Part shown: positions 52,897 to 60,192 of the stretch, one piece after another
Position numbering within the stretch: position 1 is the stretch's first letter
Layout: each line of letters opens with the position of its first letter
Assembly (NCBI GenBank): GCA_963802215.1
Contig: CAWDHQ010000001.1
Span: forward strand, 1,488,001 to 1,552,000
Reading direction: 5' to 3'
DNA from: SHZI01 sp963802215
GTDB lineage: Bacteria; Pseudomonadota; Gammaproteobacteria; Steroidobacterales; GCA-2729495
DNA length: 64,000 nt
Position numbers and translations under genes: made by a program
The notes under the pieces: generated by a model
Told to the model about the DNA's origin: nothing
What the model saw: the letters and a program-made list of their open reading frames with translations, nothing else
Database searches by the model: none

Positions 52897-53745
52897 CTAA
52901 GGGGCAGTCTTCCGCCGCATCCAGCCCATGATGCCCAGTGCCGATCCGAAGAACCACATGCCGCCCTGGACCGGAACAACCGAGGATATGGCCACGGAAG
53001 ACACGTTGCCGTAGCCATCCACCCAGTGGGTGGCTGAGCCGGTAAACCGGTCGGAAGGGCAATTGCGCTCGGCGGGCAACGAGAACGTCGTGCTGATCGT
53101 CTTGCAGTTCGGGTAGTCGTAGAGCTTGAACTCGAGCCAGGCGCTGCCGCCGCCCGCAGAGAGGACCAGCGAAAGCGGATTGACGGGCGCCACATTGGCG
53201 ACGAAGGGAACCGGGAAGGCGCCCGCCTTCTCGACGTACAGGCTGATGAACTCATTGTCGACCGTATCGCCCGCCGGAGCGTGGAGATCGCCAGCCGTCA
53301 GGCTGAATCTGTCGGTACCAGCCGTATCGTTCGCCTCGAGCTTGCTGCTCCAGGTCGTGTCCATGGCGATGGTCTGGCCATAGATCGTGATGTCGCTGCT
53401 GACGACGAAGGACTCGTAGACCTGTGAGTTGCCAAAGTTTGTGGTGTTCTCCCAGTAGTCGCCCCAGGCCGGTATGGCCTCATAGGAGTTCCGGCCGGGC
53501 GTCAGGACATTGGTCTCGTACACGATGCGGGCCGTGAAGGCCTGTCCGACGATGGACGAGGCCCCGCCCATCGTGGGCAGCACCGTGGGCCAGGTGTTCG
53601 AGTAATGGTCGGTACCGACACTGAGCGTACCGGTGATCGTGACCTGCACCTGGGCGGCGGTGGCGCTGCCACTGGCGAGAAGCAGAACCAGGACGCCAGC
53701 CACGGCAACCGGCCGGGCCAGGAAAACAGGACGGAGGGATGACAT
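52897..53745 (-). CDS. Exported VPxPA-CTERM-type surface protein
   Basis: The 282-residue protein has an N-terminal signal (MSSLRPVFLARPVAVAGVLVLLLASGSATA, in part) and a beta-rich body with repeated Thr/Ser/Asn. The C-terminal sorting-like signal has VVPVQGGMWFFGSALGIMGWMRRKTAP; the Pro motif is slightly degenerate (VPVQG). Two more such tails are in the window. Such proteins are processed by exosortases and tied to extracellular polysaccharide; no exosortase is present here. Confidence 0.82.
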   Translation of the reverse strand: MSSLRPVFLARPVAVAGVLVLLLASGSATAAQVQVTITGTLSVGTDHYSNTWPTVLPTMGGASSIVGQAFTARIVYETNVLTPGRNSYEAIPAWGDYWENTTNFGNSQVYESFVVSSDITIYGQTIAMDTTWSSKLEANDTAGTDRFSLTAGDLHAPAGDTVDNEFISLYVEKAGAFPVPFVANVAPVNPLSLVLSAGGGSAWLEFKLYDYPNCKTISTTFSLPAERNCPSDRFTGSATHWVDGYGNVSSVAISSVVPVQGGMWFFGSALGIMGWMRRKTAP

Positions 53746-53849
53746 GGTACGTGCCTGAACGGGATACGGGCACCTAGGATGACACGTTACAGCGGGCCGA
53801 TGAAAAGATGCGACGTAATCCGGACACGAAGCCGCCGACAGGCACGGGT

Positions 53850-53868
53850 TATTGTCCACCGGACAATA
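53850..53868. promoter_or_regulatory. 19-bp palindrome, candidate operator
   Basis: TATTGTCC-ACC-GGACAATA is a perfect inverted repeat between the divergent VPxPA-tail gene and the riboswitch-controlled gene. It lies 34 bases before the likely -35 box of the latter. The regulator is unknown. Confidence 0.45.
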
Positions 53869-53902
53869 TCTCCGTACGGCCCCGCAGATTCCCCAACGCG
53901 CG

Positions 53903-53932
53903 TTGACAGCCGCGTCTGCGATTAACGAGTAT
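53903..53932 (+). promoter_or_regulatory. Likely promoter of the riboswitch leader
   Basis: TTGACA (53903-53908) and GAGTAT (53927-53932) are separated by 18 bases. The predicted start of transcription, about seven bases downstream, falls at the first bases of the riboswitch helix P1. Confidence 0.6.
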
Positions 53933-53936
53933 CGCA

Positions 53937-54027
53937 GCTCACTGCCCAGGGCAAACCCATCGAAAGGTGGGGGCGCAAAGCTTCCGGTCTAAGGGGAATA
54001 CCTATGACAGCGGGGTTACCAGTGGGC
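53937..54027 (+). ncRNA. Cyclic-di-GMP-I (GEMM-I) riboswitch
   Basis: The sequence carries the main GEMM-I elements in order. P1 strand GCTCACTG pairs with CAGTGGGC at the end; then AGGGCAAACC, a CCCATC-GAAA-GGTGGG hairpin with GNRA loop, CGCAAAGC, CCGGTCTAAGG, and AGCGGGGTTACC. The base that in the Vibrio Vc2 aptamer is the intercalating A (GGGACGC) seems to be G here (GGGGGCGC). The aptamer includes AAGGGG and ATG 54004 of the gene it precedes, so it could control translation directly. Confidence 0.93.
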
Positions 54028-55137
54028 CTTGCAGCATCGCTGCGGGTTCCAGTAAACCTTATTTTCTTGCTTGCACTCATCGGCTGGACTGGCGACGCCA
54101 GTGCGGCGCTTCGATGGTTTGGCCGCGACACCCGGCTACCCTCCATCGTCATCAGCTCGCCCACCTCGAGCAGCACCTATTCGACGGCGAAGGTGCAGCT
54201 GGGTATGGCGGGCAAGGCCCGGGACAACGTGCGGGTCACCCGCGTCACCTGGCGCAATGACCGGGGCGGCAGCGGGACTGCCACCGGCACCTCCGCCTGG
54301 GCCATCACCGGAATCCCGCTGGCATCCGGCGCCAACCGGATCGAGGTCCGGGCCTGGGATGCCGCCGGGAATTCGCGAGCGGCCGTCCTGTCGGTGACGT
54401 CCACGGCCCCCACGGTGGCACCAGAGCCACAGCCGGCCCCCGCGCCAGCTCCAGAGCCGGCTCCAGCTCCGGCTCCGGCACCGGCTCCAGAGCCAGCTCC
54501 GGCTCCAGAGCCAGCTCCGGCACCAGCTCCAGAGCCAGCTCCGGCACCAGCTCCAGAGCCAGAGCCAGCTCCGGCACCAGAACCCGTTCCGCCGGCCAAC
54601 CATCAGCCGGTCATCTCCGGGCTGCCGGCGACGACGGTGATTGCGGGCTCCAGCTACTCCTTTACGCCCGCAGCGTCCGACGTGGACGGCAACTCCCTGG
54701 TCTTCAGCGTGATGGGCGCTCCGGTGTGGGCCACGTTCAACGCTGCCACCGGCCGGCTCAGCGGCACGCCGGGTACCGGCGACGTGGGCCTGACCGAGGG
54801 CATCGTCATCACCGTCAGCGACGGCGTCGACTACGCCTCGCTACCGGCCTTCTCGGTGACCGTGCAGCAGAACTCGTCGGGGCAGGCGACCGTGGCCTGG
54901 CTGCCGCCTACCCAGCGCACCGACGGCTCGGCGCTCACGAATCTCGCCGGCTACCGGATCCGGTACGGCACCAGCGCGACGGCGCTGTCCAGGGTCGTTC
55001 AGCTCAACAGCGTCGGCCTGACCAGCTACATGATCGAGGGGCTGACGCCAGGTACGTGGCACTTTGCGGTCACGGCCGTGGACACCGGCGGCCTCGAGAG
55101 CGACGCGTCGAACCTCGCGTCCAAGGTGATTCCGTAA
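54004..55137 (+). CDS. Secreted Pro-rich/FN3-type protein under c-di-GMP riboswitch
   Basis: The 377-residue protein has an N-terminal hydrophobic signal (VNLIFLLALIGWTGDASA). A Big/Ig-like domain (about residues 45-135; IEVRAWDAAGNS) follows, then a linker of PAPAPEP repeats (about 142-198). A cadherin-like/putative Ig domain comes next (PVISGLPATTVIAGSSYSF, about 203-221, to 285), and a fibronectin type III domain ends the protein (about 290-375; GYRIRYGTSATALS, LTPGTWHFAVTAVD). It looks like a cell-surface or matrix protein, which fits c-di-GMP control. ATG 54004 has AAGGGG seven bases upstream. GTG 54022 is an alternative start. Confidence 0.85.
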   Translation: MTAGLPVGLAASLRVPVNLIFLLALIGWTGDASAALRWFGRDTRLPSIVISSPTSSSTYSTAKVQLGMAGKARDNVRVTRVTWRNDRGGSGTATGTSAWAITGIPLASGANRIEVRAWDAAGNSRAAVLSVTSTAPTVAPEPQPAPAPAPEPAPAPAPAPAPEPAPAPEPAPAPAPEPAPAPAPEPEPAPAPEPVPPANHQPVISGLPATTVIAGSSYSFTPAASDVDGNSLVFSVMGAPVWATFNAATGRLSGTPGTGDVGLTEGIVITVSDGVDYASLPAFSVTVQQNSSGQATVAWLPPTQRTDGSALTNLAGYRIRYGTSATALSRVVQLNSVGLTSYMIEGLTPGTWHFAVTAVDTGGLESDASNLASKVIP

Positions 55138-55147
55138 GGGGCGAGTG

Positions 55148-55615
55148 TCAGCGGGGCACTGTCCGGGCCCCCAGGGTCGGGACCGGCGGCGACGCGGGCA
55201 GTTCCACCACGTTGGAGGTGGAACTGCCTGGCGCCTCCCCCGTTGCCGGCTCGCCCGCGCACACCAGCTTGCCCTCGACGGTGGCGCCGCACTCCAGCTG
55301 CATCTGCCGGTACGTGATGTTGCCCGTCACCCGGGCATTGGCCTGGAGTTCGAGGAAATGCCCGACCTCCAGGTCGCCGGCGATGGTGCCGTTGATGACG
55401 GCGTCCCAGGTCCTGACCGAGCCGTTGATGCTCCCCTTCTCGCTCAGCACCAGCAGGCCGTGGGTGCCCACCTCGCCGATCACATTGCCGTTGATGCGAC
55501 CATCGACCCGCAGGCCGCTGGAGAACATCACGTCACCGGTGATCGCCATGTTGTCGGCGACCAGGCTGGAGAGCTTGGTGACCTCGATGGATTTGTTATG
55601 CTTGCGGCGGAACAT
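55148..55615 (-). CDS. Bactofilin
   Basis: The 155-residue protein has the bactofilin (DUF583) core at about residues 15-115: DNMAITGDVMFSSGLRVDGRINGNVIG, VLSEKGSINGSVRTWDAVING, and ANARVTGNITYRQMQLECGATVEGKL in pieces. This is a right-handed beta helix with about six turns. The tails are disordered, and the end is Pro/Ser-rich. Bactofilins polymerise at the membrane and recruit cell-wall enzymes; here an M23 peptidase gene is two genes upstream in the same unit. The gene likely acts in cell shape or appendage placement. Confidence 0.95.
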   Translation of the reverse strand: MFRRKHNKSIEVTKLSSLVADNMAITGDVMFSSGLRVDGRINGNVIGEVGTHGLLVLSEKGSINGSVRTWDAVINGTIAGDLEVGHFLELQANARVTGNITYRQMQLECGATVEGKLVCAGEPATGEAPGSSTSNVVELPASPPVPTLGARTVPR

Positions 55616-55647
55616 GCTGTGCTCTCCTCGTTTCAGTGGGCCTCGCG

Positions 55648-56019
55648 TCAGCGGGACGGTTCGGCGCGGCTGTCCCGGACGGCCAGGAATTCAAGGCGGT
55701 TGTTGAGTTCGCCGATCCGGGCGTGCAGCTCGCCAGCCTGGCGATTGAGTTCGGCGCGGGTCGCCTTCTCCACGCTCAACTCCGTTTGCGTCCGCTCCAG
55801 CTGGATACGGAGCGCTTCGTTCTCCTGCTTGAGGGCCGCGGCCGTGCCCGGCGCCACCCAGGTCGCTCCACCACTGTCACGAAGGTAGAAGGCGCCGCTG
55901 CCAGCCAGCAGGAGCGTCACGACGACCGTCACGAACGTCGCCTTCTGCCGCCGGCGCTCGTCGCGGGAACTGAGTTCCAGGCTGGCACGGGTCAGGCGCC
56001 GGGTATCGTAGGGACTCAC
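55648..56019 (-). CDS. Membrane-anchored coiled-coil protein
   Basis: The 123-residue protein has a basic N-terminus and one membrane helix (FVTVVVTLLLAGSGAFYL, about residues 29-46). A coiled coil follows (LKQENEALRIQLERTQTELSVEKATRAELNRQAGEL in segments, about 63-110). It lies between bactofilin and the M23 peptidase, and its start overlaps the peptidase stop (ATGA). It could be the linker that couples bactofilin filaments to the peptidase (inference). Confidence 0.8.
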   Translation of the reverse strand: MSPYDTRRLTRASLELSSRDERRRQKATFVTVVVTLLLAGSGAFYLRDSGGATWVAPGTAAALKQENEALRIQLERTQTELSVEKATRAELNRQAGELHARIGELNNRLEFLAVRDSRAEPSR

Positions 56020-56945
56020 GGGCCGGCCCGTTCCAGGAAGCGCAGTGGCTCGACGGGCCTGCCCTGCCGGAGCACCTCGAAGTGCAGGTGCGGCCCCGTA
56101 GAACGACCGGTGGAGCCGACCGTGGCGATAGGTTGCTCCGGCAACACCACCTGGCCCTTCCGCACCAGCACCTTGGCGGCGTGGGCGTAGCGGGTGACCA
56201 GACCGTCGCCGTGATCGATCTCGACGGCATTGCCATACGCCCGCCGGTAGCCGGCGAAGCGCACGGTGCCGCCGGCGCTCGCGAGGATCGGCGTCCCCCG
56301 GGCGGCCGGCATGTCCACGCCCGTATGGCGCGCCAGGCGTCGCGTGAACGGATCCCGCCGGTTGCCAAAGCGTGAACTGATGCGCGCACCCGCAATGGGA
56401 TACCGGCTGGGATAGGCCATGTCAGCCAGGTCGCTGGCGATGGTCCGCCGGCTCACGAGCGCCAGCGAGGCGTCGAGGCTTTCCAGGCTGCTTTCGATCC
56501 GTGCCAGGCGGTCGTGGATGTCGGTCTGCACAACGGGTACCGCAACGTCGAAGGCTTCGAGCAGGGGGCCGCCGCTCGGCTCCGGACCGCTGTCGCCCGG
56601 GGCCGGCTGTAGCCGCTGCCCGGCCTCACCCACCAGGCCAACCCGCTTGGCCAGGGTCAATGCCTCACTCTCCAGGCGGAGCAGCCGGGCGGACAGGGTA
56701 CCGATCGTGTCGATAAGTGCCTGGTTCTCCGTGCGCGCCGGACCGGACGCCGGAGCCGTTGCCACGGGATTGCCCTGGCCGGCGGCGCCATCCGCCAGGC
56801 GATACCCCAGGGCCAGGCCGCCAGCGATGCCACTGGCGAGCGTCACCACGAACAGCATGCCGACGCCGAGCGCAATGCTTCGCGTCGTCACCGTCCGCAC
56901 GCGCGATGCGGCGAGGTTTCCCGCCGAGAGAATGACAAACGCCAT
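56016..56945 (-). CDS. M23 family peptidase (LytM domain)
   Basis: The 309-residue protein has an N-terminal membrane helix (about residues 25-45) and a coiled-coil region (about 70-165). A complete LytM domain follows at about 195-305: SSRFGNRRDPFT, HTGVDMPAARGTPI (metal His and Asp), GNAVEIDHGDGLVTRYAH, and GPHLHFEVLRQG (catalytic His-x-His). Zinc ligands are intact, so it is probably an active endopeptidase on peptidoglycan cross-links. It is paired with bactofilin, as in shape-determining modules of Helicobacter and others. Confidence 0.93.
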   Translation of the reverse strand: MAFVILSAGNLAASRVRTVTTRSIALGVGMLFVVTLASGIAGGLALGYRLADGAAGQGNPVATAPASGPARTENQALIDTIGTLSARLLRLESEALTLAKRVGLVGEAGQRLQPAPGDSGPEPSGGPLLEAFDVAVPVVQTDIHDRLARIESSLESLDASLALVSRRTIASDLADMAYPSRYPIAGARISSRFGNRRDPFTRRLARHTGVDMPAARGTPILASAGGTVRFAGYRRAYGNAVEIDHGDGLVTRYAHAAKVLVRKGQVVLPEQPIATVGSTGRSTGPHLHFEVLRQGRPVEPLRFLERAGP

Positions 56946-57073
56946 CCGCTTTCCCCAGATCGCTGACGCCAGTGCCCGCTGGCCTCCGCATCGTCTCAGG
57001 CAGGGAGGGCGTGGACTGTGACCGGCGCCTCAGTGGGGAAGCGAACTGGAATAGGTTAAGTCGACCCGTGCGC

Positions 57074-57616
57074 CTACCTGAAATTCGGGCCCAGGACCCA
57101 GTAGCTGATCGTGCGCCGCACACCCTTGGTGACGGGCGTAACCCTGTGCGTGACGATGCTGGGGAAGATCACCAGCATGCCTGGCTTGCGCATTTCCTCC
57201 ACGACCACCGGGCCGTTGGTGAACAGTTCCAGGTCCCCGCCCTCGTAGGGCTCCGTGCTGATGTTGACTACCGCCGTGATCTTGATGTCCGAGGGTCCGG
57301 GCTTGCCGTCGGTATGCCACTGGTACGCGCCCTGCCGGTCGCTCGAATAGACGTTGTAGTTGATCAGGTCCAGGTCCCGCATGTCGAAGATGTCGAGGCC
57401 GATCTCCCGGGAATTGAAGAACCAGACCCACTGCTGCGACCAGTCCAGGTATTGCTTGACCTTGCCCCACTGGAGGATCTTCGTTTCCGCGGTCTTTGGT
57501 ACGCCCACTGCCGGCACATCGTGGGCATTGGCAAAGGTGTTCTGCTCCGCGAACCGGGCGACCTCCGCCACCTGCTCAGGGGTGTACAGCTGGATCAGGT
57601 ACGGTTTCAGATTCAT
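57074..57616 (-). CDS. 2OG-Fe(II) oxygenase (prolyl-hydroxylase-like)
   Basis: The 180-residue protein has the double-stranded beta-helix with metal ligands in YQWHTDGKPG (about residues 98-107) and IVTHRVTPVTKGVRRTIS (about 153-170). The 2OG-binding Arg is in GVRRTISYW. GGDLELFTNGP and MLVIFPSIVTH are the standard strands. It is shorter than, and distinct from, the other 2OG oxygenase in this window. The substrate may be a protein or a small molecule. ATG 57616. Confidence 0.9.
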   Translation of the reverse strand: MNLKPYLIQLYTPEQVAEVARFAEQNTFANAHDVPAVGVPKTAETKILQWGKVKQYLDWSQQWVWFFNSREIGLDIFDMRDLDLINYNVYSSDRQGAYQWHTDGKPGPSDIKITAVVNISTEPYEGGDLELFTNGPVVVEEMRKPGMLVIFPSIVTHRVTPVTKGVRRTISYWVLGPNFR

Positions 57617-57699
57617 GGATTCTGCGGCGCTCCCTCGGCATGCGGGCCGTGCCGGGGCGCCATGATGCAGGGGCCGTCACCCCCTTGGGAAGCGCACGC

Positions 57700-57733
57700 G
57701 TCACGGCAGCGGCGCCAGCGCCGCTGCCGTGAC
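57700..57733. terminator. Perfect 15-bp hairpin after a minus-strand gene
   Basis: GTCACGGCAGCGGCG pairs with its exact complement across CCAG. It lies 6 bases past the stop of the small secreted protein gene. There is no T-run, so it may be a factor-dependent stop or an mRNA-stabilising hairpin. Confidence 0.5.
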
Positions 57734-57738
57734 AGGGG

Positions 57739-58140
57739 CTACTCGTTGCGGGCCGTCCGGGCGAGGCTGACGTCCGTCTTGTAGCTCTTCCCCCTGCGGG
57801 AACCGACGCTGCCGATAAGAGTCATCCCGTCCTCCACCCGGGAAGCACCGGCCAGCCTGATTCTCGTGGCCTCGATCAGCTGACATTCGCCGGGCGCCAC
57901 GATCGCCTCGTTGCCGTCATAGGCAACCCTGAGCGCCACCGCCCCGCGCCCCTCTTCCATGCAGACGTTGTAGGCCTTGATGGTCGGCCTGCCCACCATG
58001 GTCTTGGTCTCGCCATTGTCCAGCTGGAACTGGCCGACCCTCGCCAGCAGAGCGTCCGTTGGATCCGCCCGGGACGTGGATGCCACCAACGCGAGGCCAG
58101 CACCCGTCACGGCGACGACGCAGAGTATTCCCTTGCTCAT
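57739..58140 (-). CDS. Small secreted protein, unknown
   Basis: The 133-residue protein has a signal peptide (MSKGILCVVAVTGAGLALVASTSRA). The mature part is beta-rich with one Cys pair (VCMEEGRG, GECQLIEATRIRL). No family was recognised. ATG 58140 has AAGGAGA upstream. It is divergent from the Crp/Fnr gene and probably one of its targets, since the shared intergenic region has three copies of the same inverted repeat. Confidence 0.7.
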   Translation of the reverse strand: MSKGILCVVAVTGAGLALVASTSRADPTDALLARVGQFQLDNGETKTMVGRPTIKAYNVCMEEGRGAVALRVAYDGNEAIVAPGECQLIEATRIRLAGASRVEDGMTLIGSVGSRRGKSYKTDVSLARTARNE

Positions 58141-58244
58141 GGCTGCTCTCCTTATGGTTTTTTCTTGGACAGTCTTGTTGCTCTTGTCCCGGGCAAGCTG
58201 CTCCGGACACGCAACCAAGCCTGCTCCGGAGGCGGGCGCCCCGG

Positions 58245-58375
58245 TGTCACGCCACGGACAGCAGCTCCCAAAAAGGCTGGAATTGCGAGGAGAAGGGCAG
58301 GTTTTCTCGTCACGGTGTCATCCGGATGACACGCTGTGCGGGCTACCGGGACGCGCCTGTGTCAGCCTCCGGACA
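58245..58375. promoter_or_regulatory. Three TGTC-N8-GACA sites in the divergent control region
   Basis: Sites lie at 58245-58260 (TGTCACGCCACGGACA), 58316-58331 (TGTCATCCGGATGACA, a perfect palindrome extended by GC to 18 bp) and 58360-58375 (TGTCAGCCTCCGGACA). Centres are 71 and 44 bases apart. They lie between the small secreted protein gene and the Crp/Fnr gene, in a 331-base region that otherwise holds no gene. They probably bind the Crp/Fnr-type regulator. Confidence 0.7.
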
Positions 58376-58471
58376 CGCCCGGACCGCCTGTGGCCCGAAA
58401 CAGACAGGCCCGGGGCGCTGTGGCAAAGTAGCCGTGACCGGGGCGCACGTCGGTAACCAAGGATGGTTCCA

Positions 58472-59164
58472 ATGAAAAGCGCAGCAAAGGCCGTCTTCCA
58501 GAACAACGAGCTGTTGCGGCACCTCGACAGTGCCGGAATCGATCGCATCTCCCAGCTGGCAGCTCGCCGCAGCTATGACCACGGCGCAACGATCTTCGCG
58601 GAGGGCGATCCCGCCGATGCCATCTACGGCGTCATCTCGGGACAGGTCCAGATCAGCGCCCGGACGTCCACCAACGAGGAAATCCTTCTCGACGCCTACG
58701 GCTCCGGCAGGATCTTCGGCCTGATTGCCGGAATCGACGGGCTGCTCCGGTGCGCCACGGCCCGCGCGGCGCCCTCGGTCGAGGTGTTTGCGATCTGCCG
58801 GGATCAGTTCCTGCGGCTGGTCTCAACCGAGCCGCTGCTGTCCCTCGGGCTGCTAACGGTGTTCTGCCAGCGCCAGCGGGACGTGACCCGGCTGATCGTC
58901 GGCGAGTATGCCCAGAGGGACATCCCTGCCCGGCTCGCCCACCGGGTACTCGAACTGACGGGCGAGTACCCGGGCGGCAAGAGCTGCCTCGACATTACCC
59001 AGGCCGAGCTGGCCAAGTTCGTCTTCGTCTCGCGGCAGGTCGTCAACCACTACCTGAGCGACTGGCACAGCCGCGGCTGGGTCGCCACGTCGCCCCGGCG
59101 GCTACGGGTGACCGACCGGGAGGCGCTGCTCGCCGTGGCGACCAGCGGTGACACCGGCATCTGA
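58472..59164 (+). CDS. Crp/Fnr-family transcriptional regulator
   Basis: The 230-residue protein has an N-terminal cyclic-nucleotide-binding-like domain (about residues 12-130: IFAEGDPADAIYGVISGQVQI; DAYGSGRIFGLIAGIDG). A C-terminal winged helix (about 150-225) contains ITQAELAKFVFVSRQVVNHYLSDW. It lacks the Fnr Cys cluster, and the cAMP-binding residues of Crp are not evident, so the effector is open. ATG 58472 follows AAGGA at nine bases. Autoregulation through the upstream palindromes is likely. Confidence 0.9.
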   Translation: MKSAAKAVFQNNELLRHLDSAGIDRISQLAARRSYDHGATIFAEGDPADAIYGVISGQVQISARTSTNEEILLDAYGSGRIFGLIAGIDGLLRCATARAAPSVEVFAICRDQFLRLVSTEPLLSLGLLTVFCQRQRDVTRLIVGEYAQRDIPARLAHRVLELTGEYPGGKSCLDITQAELAKFVFVSRQVVNHYLSDWHSRGWVATSPRRLRVTDREALLAVATSGDTGI

Positions 59165-59198
59165 GGCCGGCGCGCTGACTGACCGCCGGCCCTCACAA

Positions 59199-59226
59199 AA
59201 AAGGAAACCCGCCGAAGCGGGTTTCC
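59199..59226 (-). terminator. Rho-independent terminator
   Basis: Stem GGAAACCCGC/GCGGGTTTCC (59203-59212 and 59217-59226) around CGAA. A poly-A run precedes it on plus, giving T-run termination for the minus-strand VPxPA-tail gene. Confidence 0.88.
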
Positions 59227-59253
59227 TGGTGCAGGCTGGATGCGGTGATCGGG

Positions 59254-59982
59254 TCAGGCGACGGCCTTCCGCCGTGCCAGGCCCATCAGGCCGAGTGCAG
59301 AGCCGAAGAGCCAGACGGCCGCCGGAACCGGGACGAACGCGAACTGGATCGAACCGGGGCTGCCGATCGCGATGCCGTTGTTCAGCAGTAGCTGGCCGCC
59401 ACTGTAGACCGCGTTGTAGCGCATGTAGGCGCCGATCTGCGCCGCGCAACTGCCACTCGCGGCATGGGTCGTCAGACCGCGCTGCGCGCCACCGTCAATG
59501 TCATCCGGCAGAATCGCCTTGTTGATGCAATCAGCATTGCCCCCGAAATTCCAGGTCATGACGCTGTCCAGGGCAAAATTATCGCCCAGGTTGATATTGC
59601 CGCAGATGCTGGAACCCGTTCCGGCGCCGAAGGTGCCCTCGATGCAGTTGTAGGACGCCGCCGTGGTGGTGCCGGCAACGGTGTTGATCACCAGCCCCGT
59701 GATCATGTCGGTCTCGAGGATCTGGCCGGCCGTCGTGCTGCCGATGCGCCGCGTGGCGTAGTACGTCCCGCCGGTCTGGGTCAGCACGCCCGTCCCGGCA
59801 TTCCAGTCCCAGGTGGCCGTGGACACGGGACCGCCGGCCGGATTGTTGAAGAATTTCGTGTACAGGGTGCCGCCGCCGGTCCGGAGCTGGTCGGCGACGA
59901 GAGTCACCGTGTCGGCCATTGCGGCTCCCGACACGGTCATGGTCGCGACCGCAAGGAGTGTCTTCAGTGTTGCGTTTTTCAT
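59254..59982 (-). CDS. Exported VPxPA-CTERM-type surface protein
   Basis: The 242-residue protein has a signal peptide (MKNATLKTLLAVATMTVSGAAMA) and a beta-rich body with several Cys (YNCIEG, SSICGN, ADCINK, GSCAAQ). A complete sorting tail ends it: FVPVPAAVWLFGSALGLMGLARRKAVA in parts, with VPVPAA motif, hydrophobic helix and basic end. ATG 59982 is preceded by a weak ribosome-binding site. It lies next to the Crp/Fnr gene in convergent orientation. Confidence 0.88.
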   Translation of the reverse strand: MKNATLKTLLAVATMTVSGAAMADTVTLVADQLRTGGGTLYTKFFNNPAGGPVSTATWDWNAGTGVLTQTGGTYYATRRIGSTTAGQILETDMITGLVINTVAGTTTAASYNCIEGTFGAGTGSSICGNINLGDNFALDSVMTWNFGGNADCINKAILPDDIDGGAQRGLTTHAASGSCAAQIGAYMRYNAVYSGGQLLLNNGIAIGSPGSIQFAFVPVPAAVWLFGSALGLMGLARRKAVA

Positions 59983-60120
59983 TGAGTTCCCCACTCTGTT
60001 TTGTAGCAAATTTGTGTTTTGGAGCTTTTCCGGGTGTCTCGCCTGTAGCGCTTCACGCCATTCTTATTTCATTACTCTCGGCGACGACTAGAACCAGGCG
60101 TTCTATGTATATACCCAACT

Positions 60121-60134
60121 TACGCCAGCGTAAA
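60121..60134. promoter_or_regulatory. Palindrome TTACGC-CA-GCGTAA, candidate operator
   Basis: A perfect 14-bp palindrome lies 139 bases upstream of the minus-strand VPxPA-tail gene, in an AT-rich stretch with TATGTATATA nearby. It may be an operator for a LuxR- or Crp-type regulator. Nothing else is seen in 59983-60192. Confidence 0.3.
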
Positions 60135-60192
60135 TATCGGAAGCAGAAAAATTCTGACGTTATGTCACCTTGAAGTGGCGTGTCGCTGCCAC

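Noticed and set aside
54004..54004. Calling the riboswitch region as ordinary leader and the ATG 54004 as settled
   Set aside because: The start is inside the aptamer; GTG 54022 also fits. The ATG is kept because of AAGGGG spacing, but is not settled.
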